Shown here: piece after piece, positions 1 through 6,528 of the stretch
How the letters are laid out: each line of letters opens with the position of its first letter
Position numbering within the stretch: position 1 is the stretch's first letter
NCBI GenBank assembly: GCA_027032655.1
Contig: JALVMZ010000407.1
Coordinates: forward strand, 1 to 6,585
DNA length: 6,585 nucleotides
Source of the DNA: Desulfobacteraceae bacterium
Lineage (GTDB): Bacteria > Desulfobacterota > DSM-4660 > Desulfatiglandales > JALVMZ01
Direction: 5' to 3'
Translations under genes and position numbers: made by a program
The notes under the pieces: generated by a model
What the model was told of the DNA's origin: nothing
Database searches by the model: none
The model's input: only the letters and a program-made list of their open reading frames with translations

Positions 1-179
1 ACAATTGTGTCCACATCGCAAACCTGCAAAGGAGGTAAATCATTGGGAATGGTAAGGGCCACCTCTGCCTCTTGAGAAGAAAACATCTCTTTGAGCAGAT
101 CCAGAACTTCATCAGTATATGGGTAACTCATGACCAGTTTTTCAAGATGCTTTGCCAATCGCCTGTATATATCATCCAT
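1..179 (-). CDS. N-terminal fragment of a probable 4Fe-4S-type protein (cut by window edge)
   Basis: Reading the minus strand from an ATG at 179 gives an open frame of 59 codons that runs off the window. The start is supported by an AGAGGAG Shine-Dalgarno about 6 nt upstream. The N-terminus begins MDDIYRRLAKHLEKL and continues with a helical stretch containing LLKEMFSSQEAEVAL. From memory, this pattern (a 'LAxHL' helix, then 'LLxxxFxxxEAExAL') is typical of the N-terminal region of iron-sulfur proteins widespread in Desulfobacterota and other anaerobes, where it precedes the ferredoxin-like cluster motif. No cluster cysteines fall in the visible part; the single Cys near the edge proves nothing. 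The family call is therefore an inference from the N-terminal pattern. The gene has its own leader of about 40 nt and a possible promoter flanked by an inverted repeat. Confidence 0.6.
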   Translation of the reverse strand, partial: MDDIYRRLAKHLEKLVMSYPYTDEVLDLLKEMFSSQEAEVALTIPNDLPPLQVCDVDTI

Positions 180-202
180 ATATTACTCCTCTGAAAATCT
201 GT

Positions 203-277
203 TTAATTTTCTTACTATTTTAAAAAATTATTATCATTTTATCCCTTTCATATCAATCCATTTAGTAAGAAAATTAA
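203..277. repeat. perfect 15-bp inverted repeat with 45-nt spacer, flanking a promoter
   Basis: The arm at 203-217 (TTAATTTTCTTACTA) is the exact reverse complement of 263-277. The match stops abruptly at both ends of each arm. The arm centres are 60 bp apart. A candidate minus-strand promoter for the gene starting at 179 lies exactly between the arms, so one arm is just upstream of the -35 and the other at about the transcription start. This geometry fits paired operator sites for a repressor. The arms could also be remnants of a small inverted-repeat element. The repeat is seen directly; its function is inferred. Confidence 0.75.
228..256 (-). promoter_or_regulatory. candidate promoter of the partial gene at 1-179
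   Basis: On the minus strand, TTGATA (251-256) is followed by 17 bp and TAATAA (228-233), preceded by TG one base upstream as in extended -10 elements. A second -10 choice, GATAAT (230-235), has a 15-bp spacer. The surroundings are very AT-rich, so chance matches are likely. The position, about 50-75 nt before the start codon and between the two arms of the inverted repeat, makes it the best candidate. Confidence 0.35.
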
Positions 278-457
278 TTTTCAATCCCTTTAATCATTTT
301 TAATATCTTCTTATGCATGATCTAAACTATCTATTCTGGAATTAGGTCCCTTAGCATGACAATTAATGTAATAACAAAAAAAATGTGAAAAAAGAAATGT
401 TTTTATTAGATTTTGCTAACCTGTTGAAAGGATAATAAGGGGAATAGTATAATAAGC

Positions 458-534
<77 letters not shown>

Positions 535-563
535 ACCAAGGGATTTGACGATTTCAAAAAATC

Positions 564-585
564 AAATGTGATAAAAATGTGATAA
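564..585. repeat. 11-bp perfect tandem duplication
   Basis: The unit AAATGTGATAA occurs twice back to back, between the 5' end of the tRNA gene and the stop codon of the integrase pseudogene. It may be replication slippage, a paired protein-binding site upstream of the tRNA, or a leftover of recombination at an element end. Nothing in the sequence decides between these. Confidence 0.8.
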
Positions 586-623
586 TTTTTGAACTGCATA
601 TGATTTTTATATCATTTTTTTTC

Positions 624-941
624 CTAAATTTCATCCAAAATTTTGACACTGGCTCTCAGGCTATCAGGTGAATGATGAGCATACCGCTGGGCAGTAGTTA
701 CATTACGATGACCAAGCAGTTTTGACACGGTATAAAGGTCAACACCTGATTGAACCAGTCTCGTGCATTTTGGAAGGATACTTCTCAAATCATTTTCCAT
801 CGGCTATGTAACCAGCTTGACATATATCTTTTCTGCAAGTTTTCTATCTGATATACCTGTGCTCTGGTAGTGCTGTTTACCATTTATGCTGAAAGACATA
901 CACCAGTGCGGATTATTTTTTCTTTTATAAATACCCTTGAT
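624..941 (-). pseudogene. phage-type tyrosine recombinase (integrase), internally deleted remnant
   Basis: One minus-strand reading frame joins two recognisable ends of a site-specific integrase. Codons 1-45 (from 941) look like the N-terminal part, including GIYKRKNNPHW and the SDRKLAEKIY segment. After an in-frame TAG (806-804), codons 47-105 give the C-terminal catalytic end: NDLR, then TRLVQSGVDLYTVSKLLGHR, then the QRYAHHSPDSLR motif with the nucleophile Tyr, and a stop at 624-626. Intact relatives are about 300-400 residues, so roughly two thirds, including the first catalytic Arg box, is missing. The 'HxLR' His is Asn here, and six unrelated codons replace the four that usually separate this box from TRLVQ. 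The start codon is lost (ATC at the expected place, TGA before it). The protein cannot be functional. It reads toward the tRNA and marks a former integrative element. Confidence 0.9.
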
Positions 942-1133
942 TCAAGCTCCATTTTTTAGGTCATGTATCGTTTTTTAAAGGCAATGCATTAAAATATTTA
1001 AATCAAAATTTAAACGTTGTAAAGGGCGATTTTTGGCTTTAATTTTTGTATGTTTTAATATTTTTTATAATAAGTTAATAACAAATCTGGTATTTTATTT
1101 TTATATGCATTCAGGGGATGTTTTTTTCTATAA

Positions 1134-1163
1134 TTGACAAAACTATTCTGATTGGATGATAAT
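1134..1163 (+). promoter_or_regulatory. sigma70-type promoter of the coiled-coil gene
   Basis: A consensus -35 TTGACA (1134-1139) is followed, after 18 bp, by -10 GATAAT (1158-1163). Transcription would start near 1170, giving a leader of about 20 nt that carries the AAGGAG ribosome-binding site (1178-1183). It is the best promoter match in the window. Confidence 0.75.
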
Positions 1164-1189
1164 ATGAAAAATCTCATAAGGAGATAATA

Positions 1190-1504
1190 ATGGAAATAAA
1201 GGAAACATTAAGGGCACTCTTACAAGAGATGATCCTGCCTGAATTAAAGAAGATTAAAGAGACATTGATAAAGCATGAAGAAAGGTTCAATTCCATAGAT
1301 AAACAATTTCAAGCTATTGATAAGCGCCTTGATGATATAAATAATCATCTATTAGATCAAAGCAGACGAATTGATGAGATTAACAATAGGATGGACCGGT
1401 TATATGAGGTGATAGTTAGAAGAGATGAGCATGAAAATCTATCCGCCAGGGTCTCACAATTAGAAAAGGACATGAGTGAGATCAAGGCAAAACTTGCAGA
1501 ATAA
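1190..1504 (+). CDS. small coiled-coil protein of unknown function
   Basis: The protein has 104 residues, is highly charged, and has no Cys, no signal peptide and no membrane segment. The start is set by AAGGAG six nt before the ATG. Residues 1-28 form an amphipathic, probably helical head. From about residue 33 to the end a heptad-like pattern runs through with Ile/Leu/Phe at the core positions: repeated units of the type IDKRLDDINNHLLDQSRRID are followed by a more irregular stretch (residues 75-84) and a final coiled segment ending in KAKLAE. This predicts a long parallel or antiparallel coiled coil, so probably an oligomer. Similar short 'IDxxNxRID' proteins are known as hypotheticals in anaerobes and thermophiles, with no assigned job. 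The gene is a single-gene transcript with its own promoter and terminator, lying between an integrase wreck and a CHAT remnant. Whether it belongs to the old element or to the host cannot be told. Confidence 0.85.
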   Translation: MEIKETLRALLQEMILPELKKIKETLIKHEERFNSIDKQFQAIDKRLDDINNHLLDQSRRIDEINNRMDRLYEVIVRRDEHENLSARVSQLEKDMSEIKAKLAE

Positions 1505-1530
1505 AATAACAATAGTATCTTGAAAATAAC

Positions 1531-1560
1531 GGCCATCTGAGGTGATGGCCTTTCTTTATT
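1531..1560 (+). terminator. rho-independent terminator after the coiled-coil gene
   Basis: GGCCATC (1531-1537) pairs with GATGGCC (1544-1550) around a 6-nt loop and is followed by TTTCTTTATT. It lies 27 nt after the stop codon of the coiled-coil gene, so it closes a one-gene transcript. Confidence 0.85.
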
Positions 1561-1619
1561 CTGTCCATTTAACAAAAAACGAATATATAAAAAGAAAAAT
1601 CAGTGATTGAAAAAAATGA

Positions 1620-1781
1620 CTGGGTCCTGATGATGAGGGTGGAGCAGAATGGTTACAGAAAGCATCCAATTCCAGAGGGAAAATAGTAGATGGCCCTGAC
1701 CGGGAGAAACATTACTTATTAGGTGGAATGGTAGGAGATATTTTTATATGGAATAGGGGAGCCCGAGATTTCATTTTTTAA
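1620..1781 (+). other. unassigned open frame, possibly the shifted upstream part of the CHAT remnant
   Basis: A frame of 53 codons is open between TGA (1617) and TAA (1779) but has no ribosome-binding site. Its early part reads LGPDDEGGAEWLQKASN. Its end, GGMVGDIFIWNRGARDFIF, resembles the segment just before the 'SLWKV' strand in CHAT proteins (consensus of the type G-x-V-G-x-x-x-x-F-x-x-x-G-A-R-x-x-I). It lies one frame off from the CHAT C-terminus that begins at 1798, so a frameshift plus about six extra codons would have to be invoked. I cannot place the first 30 residues in any family. Confidence 0.3.
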
Positions 1782-1797
1782 GATATTGAAAGCATAG

Positions 1798-1983
1798 CTC
1801 GCCACGCTATGGAAGGTGCCTGATATTTCAACAGTCGAATTGATAACAGAGTTTTATAGAAATTTAAAGAAATATAATAAAGCAGAGGCATTAAGAAAGG
1901 CCTCTTTAAAAATGATACACAGTAAAAGATACAATCATCCTTACTTCTGGGCGCCGTTTATACTGGTCGGTGAGTGGAAATAG
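1798..1983 (+). pseudogene. C-terminal remnant of a CHAT-domain (caspase-like peptidase) protein
   Basis: After an in-frame TAG (1795-1797), 61 codons give the characteristic end of CHAT proteins: LATLWKVPDISTVELITEFY, then RNL with a KAEALRKASL helix, then HPYFWAPFILVGEWK and stop at 1981-1983. CHAT domains are clan CD cysteine proteases related to caspases and separase, often found in bacterial defence and stress systems. The catalytic His and Cys lie upstream of this part and are not present in any frame I could read, so the gene is dead. The last 26 bases overlap, tail to tail, the 3' end of the yyaL-like gene. The truncation is not explained by the window edge. Confidence 0.8.
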
Positions 1984-4060
1984 TCCATTCCTCTTCTAAA
2001 TCATTCAAAAACTCATCAGGAGTCTTATTTACTTCTATACAGGAGAAACCGTCGCATACCTGAAGTCTTAATTCACCCTCTTTTGATGAAAAGTTTGGAC
2101 CTAATTCAGTTAAATTTGATATTTTATCATCCATATAAAGGATATCAACCACAGGACCACAAATTTCTATCAATCTTTTATAAAATTCTTCTGCGTCTTT
2201 TCTGCTTCCACTTAATACTATCGAAAATCCACCATTATTCATGCGCATATAACCGCATAAGAACATGGGCATACTATGAGGGAAACGATTTACAATGGCT
2301 CCAAATGCATCCTCCATCCGGGATATCAAATCAAGATATCTCCTATCAGATGTTATATGAAAGATACGGATAAGATTATTGTATGCAATGGAATTTCCAG
2401 AAGGAATAGCACCATCATATACGGGCTTTGACCTTATAGAGATATCAGTTCCTTGCTCTGATGTTAAAAAGAAGCCATAATTGATGGGATCCCAGAAAAG
2501 CTGTATCATTTTATCAATTAGGTTTTTTGCTCTTATGATATAATCAGATTCAAGGGTTGCATCATAAAGATTGAATAACCCCCAGATGAGGCAGTTATAA
2601 TCAAGGAGATTCCCGGGAGTTTTGAGTTCTCCATCTTTATACATATGAAATAAGATGCCATCATCTGCGATCATATGTCTCAGGATAAAGGAGATGACAC
2701 TCCTTGAAACATCAATATATTCCTTACTTTTCAGGACCAACCCGCATTTTGACAGCCCTGCAACCATAAGTCCATTCCAGTCACACATGATCTTCTCATC
2801 CCTGAAAGGAGGCGTTCTTCTATTTCTATGGTCCAGCAGTATCTTTCTAATTCTATTCCACTTTTCTTTAAATTCATCATATTCTATATTCAACTGCTCT
2901 GCCAGCAAAGATGGATGTTCTTTAAGATACAGGATATTTTTTCCAGTTTTCCGCCCGGTGGCTTCTTCTCTGAAATTTCCGTCCCTTTTAATATTAAACA
3001 GAGTGATTACGAATTCAGCCTCTTCTCCCAAAAGCTCCTTCAATTCATCCTGAGTCCACAGATAGTATTTGCCCTCTTCTCCTTCTGTATCTGCATCTTC
3101 CGATGAATAAAAGCCCTCATCCTTTGAATATAATCTATTTATCACATACTCTGAAATGCGATCCGATATATCCCTGAATAGTTCCTCTTTTGTTAATTGA
3201 TATGCCTCAGTATATGCAAGTAGAAGCAATGCCTGGTCGTAGAGCATCTTTTCAAAATGGGGAAGCAGCCAGTATCTATCAGTGGAGTAACGATGAAAAC
3301 CATATCCAATATGGTCAAAGATACCACCCAGGGACATCCGCAGCAAAGTGTTCCTCACCATATCAAGTGCTTCATGCTCCCTCTTATAAAGATAATAATT
3401 CATAAGAAACAGAAGATTATGGGGTGAAGGGAACTTTGGTGCACCACCAAACCCACCAAATTTCTTATCATAAGAGCCTTTAAAATATTCATATGCCTTA
3501 TCCATTGATTCTTTATCAATAGATTCCTTCTCTTTTGTGGGATCAGAGACGGCACTTACTACTTCCACCATCCTGTTTGAAACCTCCATCAGCTTTGATC
3601 TTTCCTTTTTCCATAATTCTTTTATCCTTGGTATCAGCTCCTTCAGCCCCACCCTTCCATATCTTGAATCCTTCGGGAAATAAGTGCCTGCAAAAAAGGG
3701 CCTCTTCTCAGGAGTCATAATTATAGTAAGGGGCCACCCACCTGAGCCTGTCATCATGGTGCATATGTTCATGTAAAATTCATCAAGGTCAGGACGCTCT
3801 TCTCTGTCAACCTTTATGTTGATGAATACATCATTCATAAGACGGGCAATCTCAGCATCTTCAAAGGACTCCCTTTCCATTACATGACACCAATGACATG
3901 TGGAATAACCAATGGAAAGGAAAATGGGTTTATCCTCTTCCTTTGCCCTTTTAAATGCCTCATCACACCAGGGATACCAATCAACAGGATTAAAGGCATG
4001 TTGCAAAAGATACGGGCTCTTTTCCTTTATTAGTCTGTTTGGTTTTCTATTATTCTCCAT
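1958..4060 (-). CDS. YyaL/SPATA20-family protein: thioredoxin-like domain plus six-hairpin glycosidase-like region
   Basis: The protein has 700 residues, close to the family's usual 650-700, and should be cytosolic (no signal peptide). Residues 1-160 are the DUF255 thioredoxin-like domain, with the family signatures SPYLLQHAFNPVDWYPW (15-31), the redox motif CHWC (55-58) within STCHWCHVMERESFED, KVDREERPD (83-91) and GGWPLTI (107-113). The rest is the (alpha/alpha)6-barrel-like region, with GGFGGAPKFP (202-211), PHFEKMLYDQA (267-277) and SSEDADTEGEEGKYYLW (319-335). A Cys pair near the end (669 and 674) is also typical. The biochemical role of the family is not settled; a redox or sugar-binding function has been suggested from the folds. 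The ATG has a weak AGAGG site 8 nt upstream and its own promoter. The final residues ISTHRPV and the stop are read from the antisense of the CHAT remnant's last codons, so the tail may have been altered by the neighbouring insertion or deletion. Confidence 0.93.
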   Translation of the reverse strand: MENNRKPNRLIKEKSPYLLQHAFNPVDWYPWCDEAFKRAKEEDKPIFLSIGYSTCHWCHVMERESFEDAEIARLMNDVFINIKVDREERPDLDEFYMNICTMMTGSGGWPLTIIMTPEKRPFFAGTYFPKDSRYGRVGLKELIPRIKELWKKERSKLMEVSNRMVEVVSAVSDPTKEKESIDKESMDKAYEYFKGSYDKKFGGFGGAPKFPSPHNLLFLMNYYLYKREHEALDMVRNTLLRMSLGGIFDHIGYGFHRYSTDRYWLLPHFEKMLYDQALLLLAYTEAYQLTKEELFRDISDRISEYVINRLYSKDEGFYSSEDADTEGEEGKYYLWTQDELKELLGEEAEFVITLFNIKRDGNFREEATGRKTGKNILYLKEHPSLLAEQLNIEYDEFKEKWNRIRKILLDHRNRRTPPFRDEKIMCDWNGLMVAGLSKCGLVLKSKEYIDVSRSVISFILRHMIADDGILFHMYKDGELKTPGNLLDYNCLIWGLFNLYDATLESDYIIRAKNLIDKMIQLFWDPINYGFFLTSEQGTDISIRSKPVYDGAIPSGNSIAYNNLIRIFHITSDRRYLDLISRMEDAFGAIVNRFPHSMPMFLCGYMRMNNGGFSIVLSGSRKDAEEFYKRLIEICGPVVDILYMDDKISNLTELGPNFSSKEGELRLQVCDGFSCIEVNKTPDEFLNDLEEEWTISTHRPV

Positions 4061-4083
4061 AATATTAACCTCTTTTTTATTTA

Positions 4084-4112
4084 AGTATATCCTAAATATA
4101 CCTGCCTCACAA
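4084..4112 (-). promoter_or_regulatory. promoter of the YyaL-family gene
   Basis: On the minus strand, TTGTGA (4107-4112), a 17-bp spacer and TATACT (4084-4089) lie 24 nt before the start codon. The predicted transcript starts near 4077, just before the AGAGG ribosome-binding site. With a strong terminator between this gene and the dehydratase gene upstream, an own promoter is needed. Confidence 0.55.
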
Positions 4113-4272
4113 TATTATTGTTTTTATATTAATACCAATATGAACAGAATAAATAATCAATTATGAAAAAATATCTTTTTGAGTTAAAGATGGCATGTAA
4201 ATACTTTAAACAAGGAGATATTCATATACCTTTGAAATTAGTTCTAACTGCAATTCATGCAGAACAATTATT

Positions 4273-4307
4273 AAAAAGAAAAACCCTGCTAAGAATAAGC
4301 AGGGTTT
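4273..4307 (-). terminator. rho-independent terminator of the regulator-dehydratase operon
   Basis: On the minus strand AAACCCTGCT (4307-4298) pairs over 10 bp with AGCAGGGTTT (4290-4281) around a 7-nt loop, and the stem is followed by a run of T broken by one C. It lies 48 nt after the dehydratase stop codon and separates this operon from the YyaL-family gene. Confidence 0.9.
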
Positions 4308-4354
4308 TAAATAGATATTTTTCTAATGCAAGGCTATTACATATATTCGAACTT

Positions 4355-5791
4355 CTATTCTTCTATTCCTGCAAGTCGTTTTGCAGCTCGTTTTTTGGCT
4401 TCAAGATCTGTCTCCCTCAATATGGTGATCCTGTGTGCCTCAGGGGAGCCACCACCATGGATGTCTGATATGGTATCTGCGCTTTCCATTGCCATCTTCT
4501 CCACTAAACGATACATCTTGATCCTGTTCTCCACAGGGACCGAATCCACACCTTTCAGATACTTCTTAAGGAGAGGACCGATTTCTGGATTTTCCAGATC
4601 CTTATCCGATGGAAGATCACTCACAAACCCACCGCTTACATCAACCATAAGTCTTATTGCCTCTGACATCTCCTTGCCCTCATGTATCTTGGAAGCATTT
4701 GCCAGCACAGTGTCAATATAATATGTTCCGGAAGGCTGTTTTTTCCCTTCGTAGGATGCTGCAAGACAGCAACCATAAAGGGTCTCTGCCCTGTGAATCA
4801 TATCAATAACCTTCTGTTTCAGGTGGCTTGCCTTTGATGTGCCATTGTAATCCATAAGTGTTAGTGCGGCACCTATCATGCAATCAATCTTACCTGCTTT
4901 GCATCCACCATGGCTCTGCCTGTGGAAGGCAGAGAATGTAACCACCATCTGAGAGGCAAATTCCACCTCACCACACATAAACACCCTCTCCCATGGCACA
5001 AACACATCATTGAATATCAGTGTTGGACAGTATTTCGAATATCTGATATTACCTATATCACATCCATCAATCTCTCTTTTATCAAGGCTTGATCTTCCAA
5101 CAACATGTATCAAGCCTGGTGTATCAGAGGGTATGGCAAAAGAGACTGCATATTCCTCATCTCCCTCTCTCAGGGCTCGTGTGGGTAGCACAATTATCTC
5201 ATGGGATGAAAGGGAGCCTGTCTGATGTGCCTTTGCCCCCCTTACCACTATACCGTCGTCTCTTTTTTCCACCACTCTCAGATACATATCCTTATCAGGC
5301 TGCTTATGGGGTGGCAGGGATCTGTCTCCTTTCACATCAGTTACACCTGCATTACCAGTAAGGTCATTCTTCTGCACATGCTTCAGGAACTCAATGAAGT
5401 TATTGTAGTAATTGGTGCCATACTTCTGATCAATATTGTATGTAACAATGGATAGCGTTGATAGGCAATCAAGTCCTGTGCACCTCTGATGGCAGGTGCC
5501 CACATAATTGCCCAGTTTTCTGTTTAACTTCACCCTTGCAACAAGGTCCTCTATTGAACCGGGCGGCAGGGTGAACCGATTAACTGGTTCATTAATAAGA
5601 GGGCTCTCAGTGACCACAAGGTCTCTGAACTCATCCATATGGGCTATCTCATAAGTGGCAGCAGTTGCCTCTATACCTGCCCTGAGCCTTGGATTATCAA
5701 GAACATTTGTTATCCTTTCCCCAAACATATAAACCGTGGGATTCATCTCCCTGATGGATTCCAAATACTCTTCTCTGGTTTTAAGTCCCAT
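4355..5791 (-). CDS. 4-hydroxybutyryl-CoA dehydratase-like flavoprotein (4-hydroxyphenylacetate 3-hydroxylase superfamily)
   Basis: The protein has 478 residues; the clostridial 4-hydroxybutyryl-CoA dehydratase (AbfD) has 490. That enzyme turns 4-hydroxybutyryl-CoA into crotonyl-CoA by a ketyl-radical mechanism with FAD and a [4Fe-4S] cluster. All four cluster ligands are visible: C100 and C104 in TCHQRC, and H290 and C297 in FHRQSHGGCK, matching C99, C103, H292 and C299 of AbfD. Also conserved are the YMFGE start (21-25), YNIDQKYGTNY (118-128), the flavin-region segment RGAKAHQTGS (184-193, with T191 for T190), K298 and HGGGSP (445-450). By contrast, my remembered alignment gives C255 for E257, H294 for Y296 and S442 for E455, all proposed active-site residues. 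The superfamily and cluster are secure; the substrate is not. A different hydroxyacyl-CoA, or an isomerase-only role, is possible. A perfect AGGAGG sits 7 nt before the ATG. The gene follows a GntR regulator by 29 bp and ends at a strong terminator. Confidence 0.88.
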   Translation of the reverse strand: MGLKTREEYLESIREMNPTVYMFGERITNVLDNPRLRAGIEATAATYEIAHMDEFRDLVVTESPLINEPVNRFTLPPGSIEDLVARVKLNRKLGNYVGTCHQRCTGLDCLSTLSIVTYNIDQKYGTNYYNNFIEFLKHVQKNDLTGNAGVTDVKGDRSLPPHKQPDKDMYLRVVEKRDDGIVVRGAKAHQTGSLSSHEIIVLPTRALREGDEEYAVSFAIPSDTPGLIHVVGRSSLDKREIDGCDIGNIRYSKYCPTLIFNDVFVPWERVFMCGEVEFASQMVVTFSAFHRQSHGGCKAGKIDCMIGAALTLMDYNGTSKASHLKQKVIDMIHRAETLYGCCLAASYEGKKQPSGTYYIDTVLANASKIHEGKEMSEAIRLMVDVSGGFVSDLPSDKDLENPEIGPLLKKYLKGVDSVPVENRIKMYRLVEKMAMESADTISDIHGGGSPEAHRITILRETDLEAKKRAAKRLAGIEE

Positions 5792-5820
5792 AAAATAACC
5801 TCCTGATTTATTTATTATAT

Positions 5821-6528
5821 TCAGATATTCTCTGCTATAGCCCCTTGCTTTTCCTCAAATATAATTTTCAGACTCTTCAATACCTGCTTTTTTACATTTC
5901 TTATGTGTCTTTTCATAACATCCCTTGCCTTCTCCCAGTTCCCATTGATTATATGATTCACTATCTCCTGATGCTCCTCATCTACAGAATCAAGCGAAGA
6001 TATGGGCAGATAATTCCCTCCATATTTAAGCAGCAAAAGATCAAATATGCGTTCAAGTATATTTACCTGCAAATCCTTCCCTGAAAATGATGCAAGTGTC
6101 AGGTGAAATTTCCTGTTTTTAAAAAGCCTCTCAGCAAAAAAATAATCCCTCTGGGCACTTCTGTGCTCAACCAGAGCCCTCTTTAACTCTTTAATTCCAT
6201 CACTTCCAAGCATCCTGGTGGTATATTTTATAAGAGATGGTTCAATCAGTAATCTCACATCAAATATCTCCTCCACCTCCTCAATGCTAAAAGGGGTCAT
6301 GTAATATCCCCTGTTGGGTTCATGCCGAACAAATCCCTGAAGTTCTAACCACTTAAGTGCTTGAATAATGGGTGTTGGACTCATCTTCAGCCTTTCAGCC
6401 AGCTCCCTGTAAGGTATCTTCTGCCCGGGAACAATCTCTTTAAGATACAGCATTCGTCTTATTCCATGATATGCCTTAAGGCTGTGATCTTCCTGAGACG
6501 ACATTGTGCTTTTGCTACTTCTCCTCAT
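5821..6528 (-). CDS. GntR-family transcriptional regulator, FCD (FadR C-terminal) type
   Basis: The protein has 235 residues. A winged helix-turn-helix spans about 22-78, with PGQKIPYRELAERLKMSPTP followed by ALKWLELQGFVRHEPNRGYY. An all-helical FCD ligand-binding domain spans about 83-215. Three FCD metal-site histidines are visible: H142 in KFHLTLA, H186 in EEHQEI and H208 in KRHIRN. The Asp usually four residues before the first His is Asn138, so metal binding may be altered. FCD regulators usually bind small carboxylic acids and act as dimers on promoters next to their own gene. Lying 29 bp upstream of the dehydratase-like gene on the same strand, it probably controls that enzyme and itself. 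The start is the first ATG after an in-frame TAG. It has no ribosome-binding site upstream; an AGGAGA lies inside codons 2-3. Met9 (6504) is the alternative, but sits 15-16 nt from that AGGAGA. Confidence 0.92.
   Translation of the reverse strand: MRRSSKSTMSSQEDHSLKAYHGIRRMLYLKEIVPGQKIPYRELAERLKMSPTPIIQALKWLELQGFVRHEPNRGYYMTPFSIEEVEEIFDVRLLIEPSLIKYTTRMLGSDGIKELKRALVEHRSAQRDYFFAERLFKNRKFHLTLASFSGKDLQVNILERIFDLLLLKYGGNYLPISSLDSVDEEHQEIVNHIINGNWEKARDVMKRHIRNVKKQVLKSLKIIFEEKQGAIAENI

Noticed and set aside
600..620. ATGAT/ATCAT hairpin after the integrase remnant
   Set aside because: The stem is 5 bp and A/T-dominated and would be common by chance. The T run lies on the plus-strand side, where no gene ends.
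942..1133. AT-rich stretch between integrase remnant and coiled-coil promoter
   Set aside because: I read all frames and both strands for gene remnants, RNA folds and repeats and found nothing beyond A/T runs.
1357..1575. Minus-strand open frame of 72 codons opposite the coiled-coil gene
   Set aside because: It reads through the terminator hairpin and is antisense to a frame with a good ribosome-binding site and heptad pattern.
1884..1905. Hairpin AGAGGC/GCCTCT as terminator for the YyaL-family gene on the minus strand
   Set aside because: The stem is only 6 bp with a 10-nt loop and a poor T tract, and it lies within codons of the CHAT remnant (KAEALRKAS), which explain the sequence. No other terminator for this gene is evident.
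2083..3720. Several plus-strand open frames of 61-132 codons opposite the YyaL-family gene
   Set aside because: They are antisense shadows of a full-length, well-recognised protein, without ribosome-binding sites or family features.
4326..5455. Plus-strand open frames of 60-131 codons opposite the dehydratase-like gene
   Set aside because: They are antisense shadows of a conserved coding frame, with no translation signals of their own.
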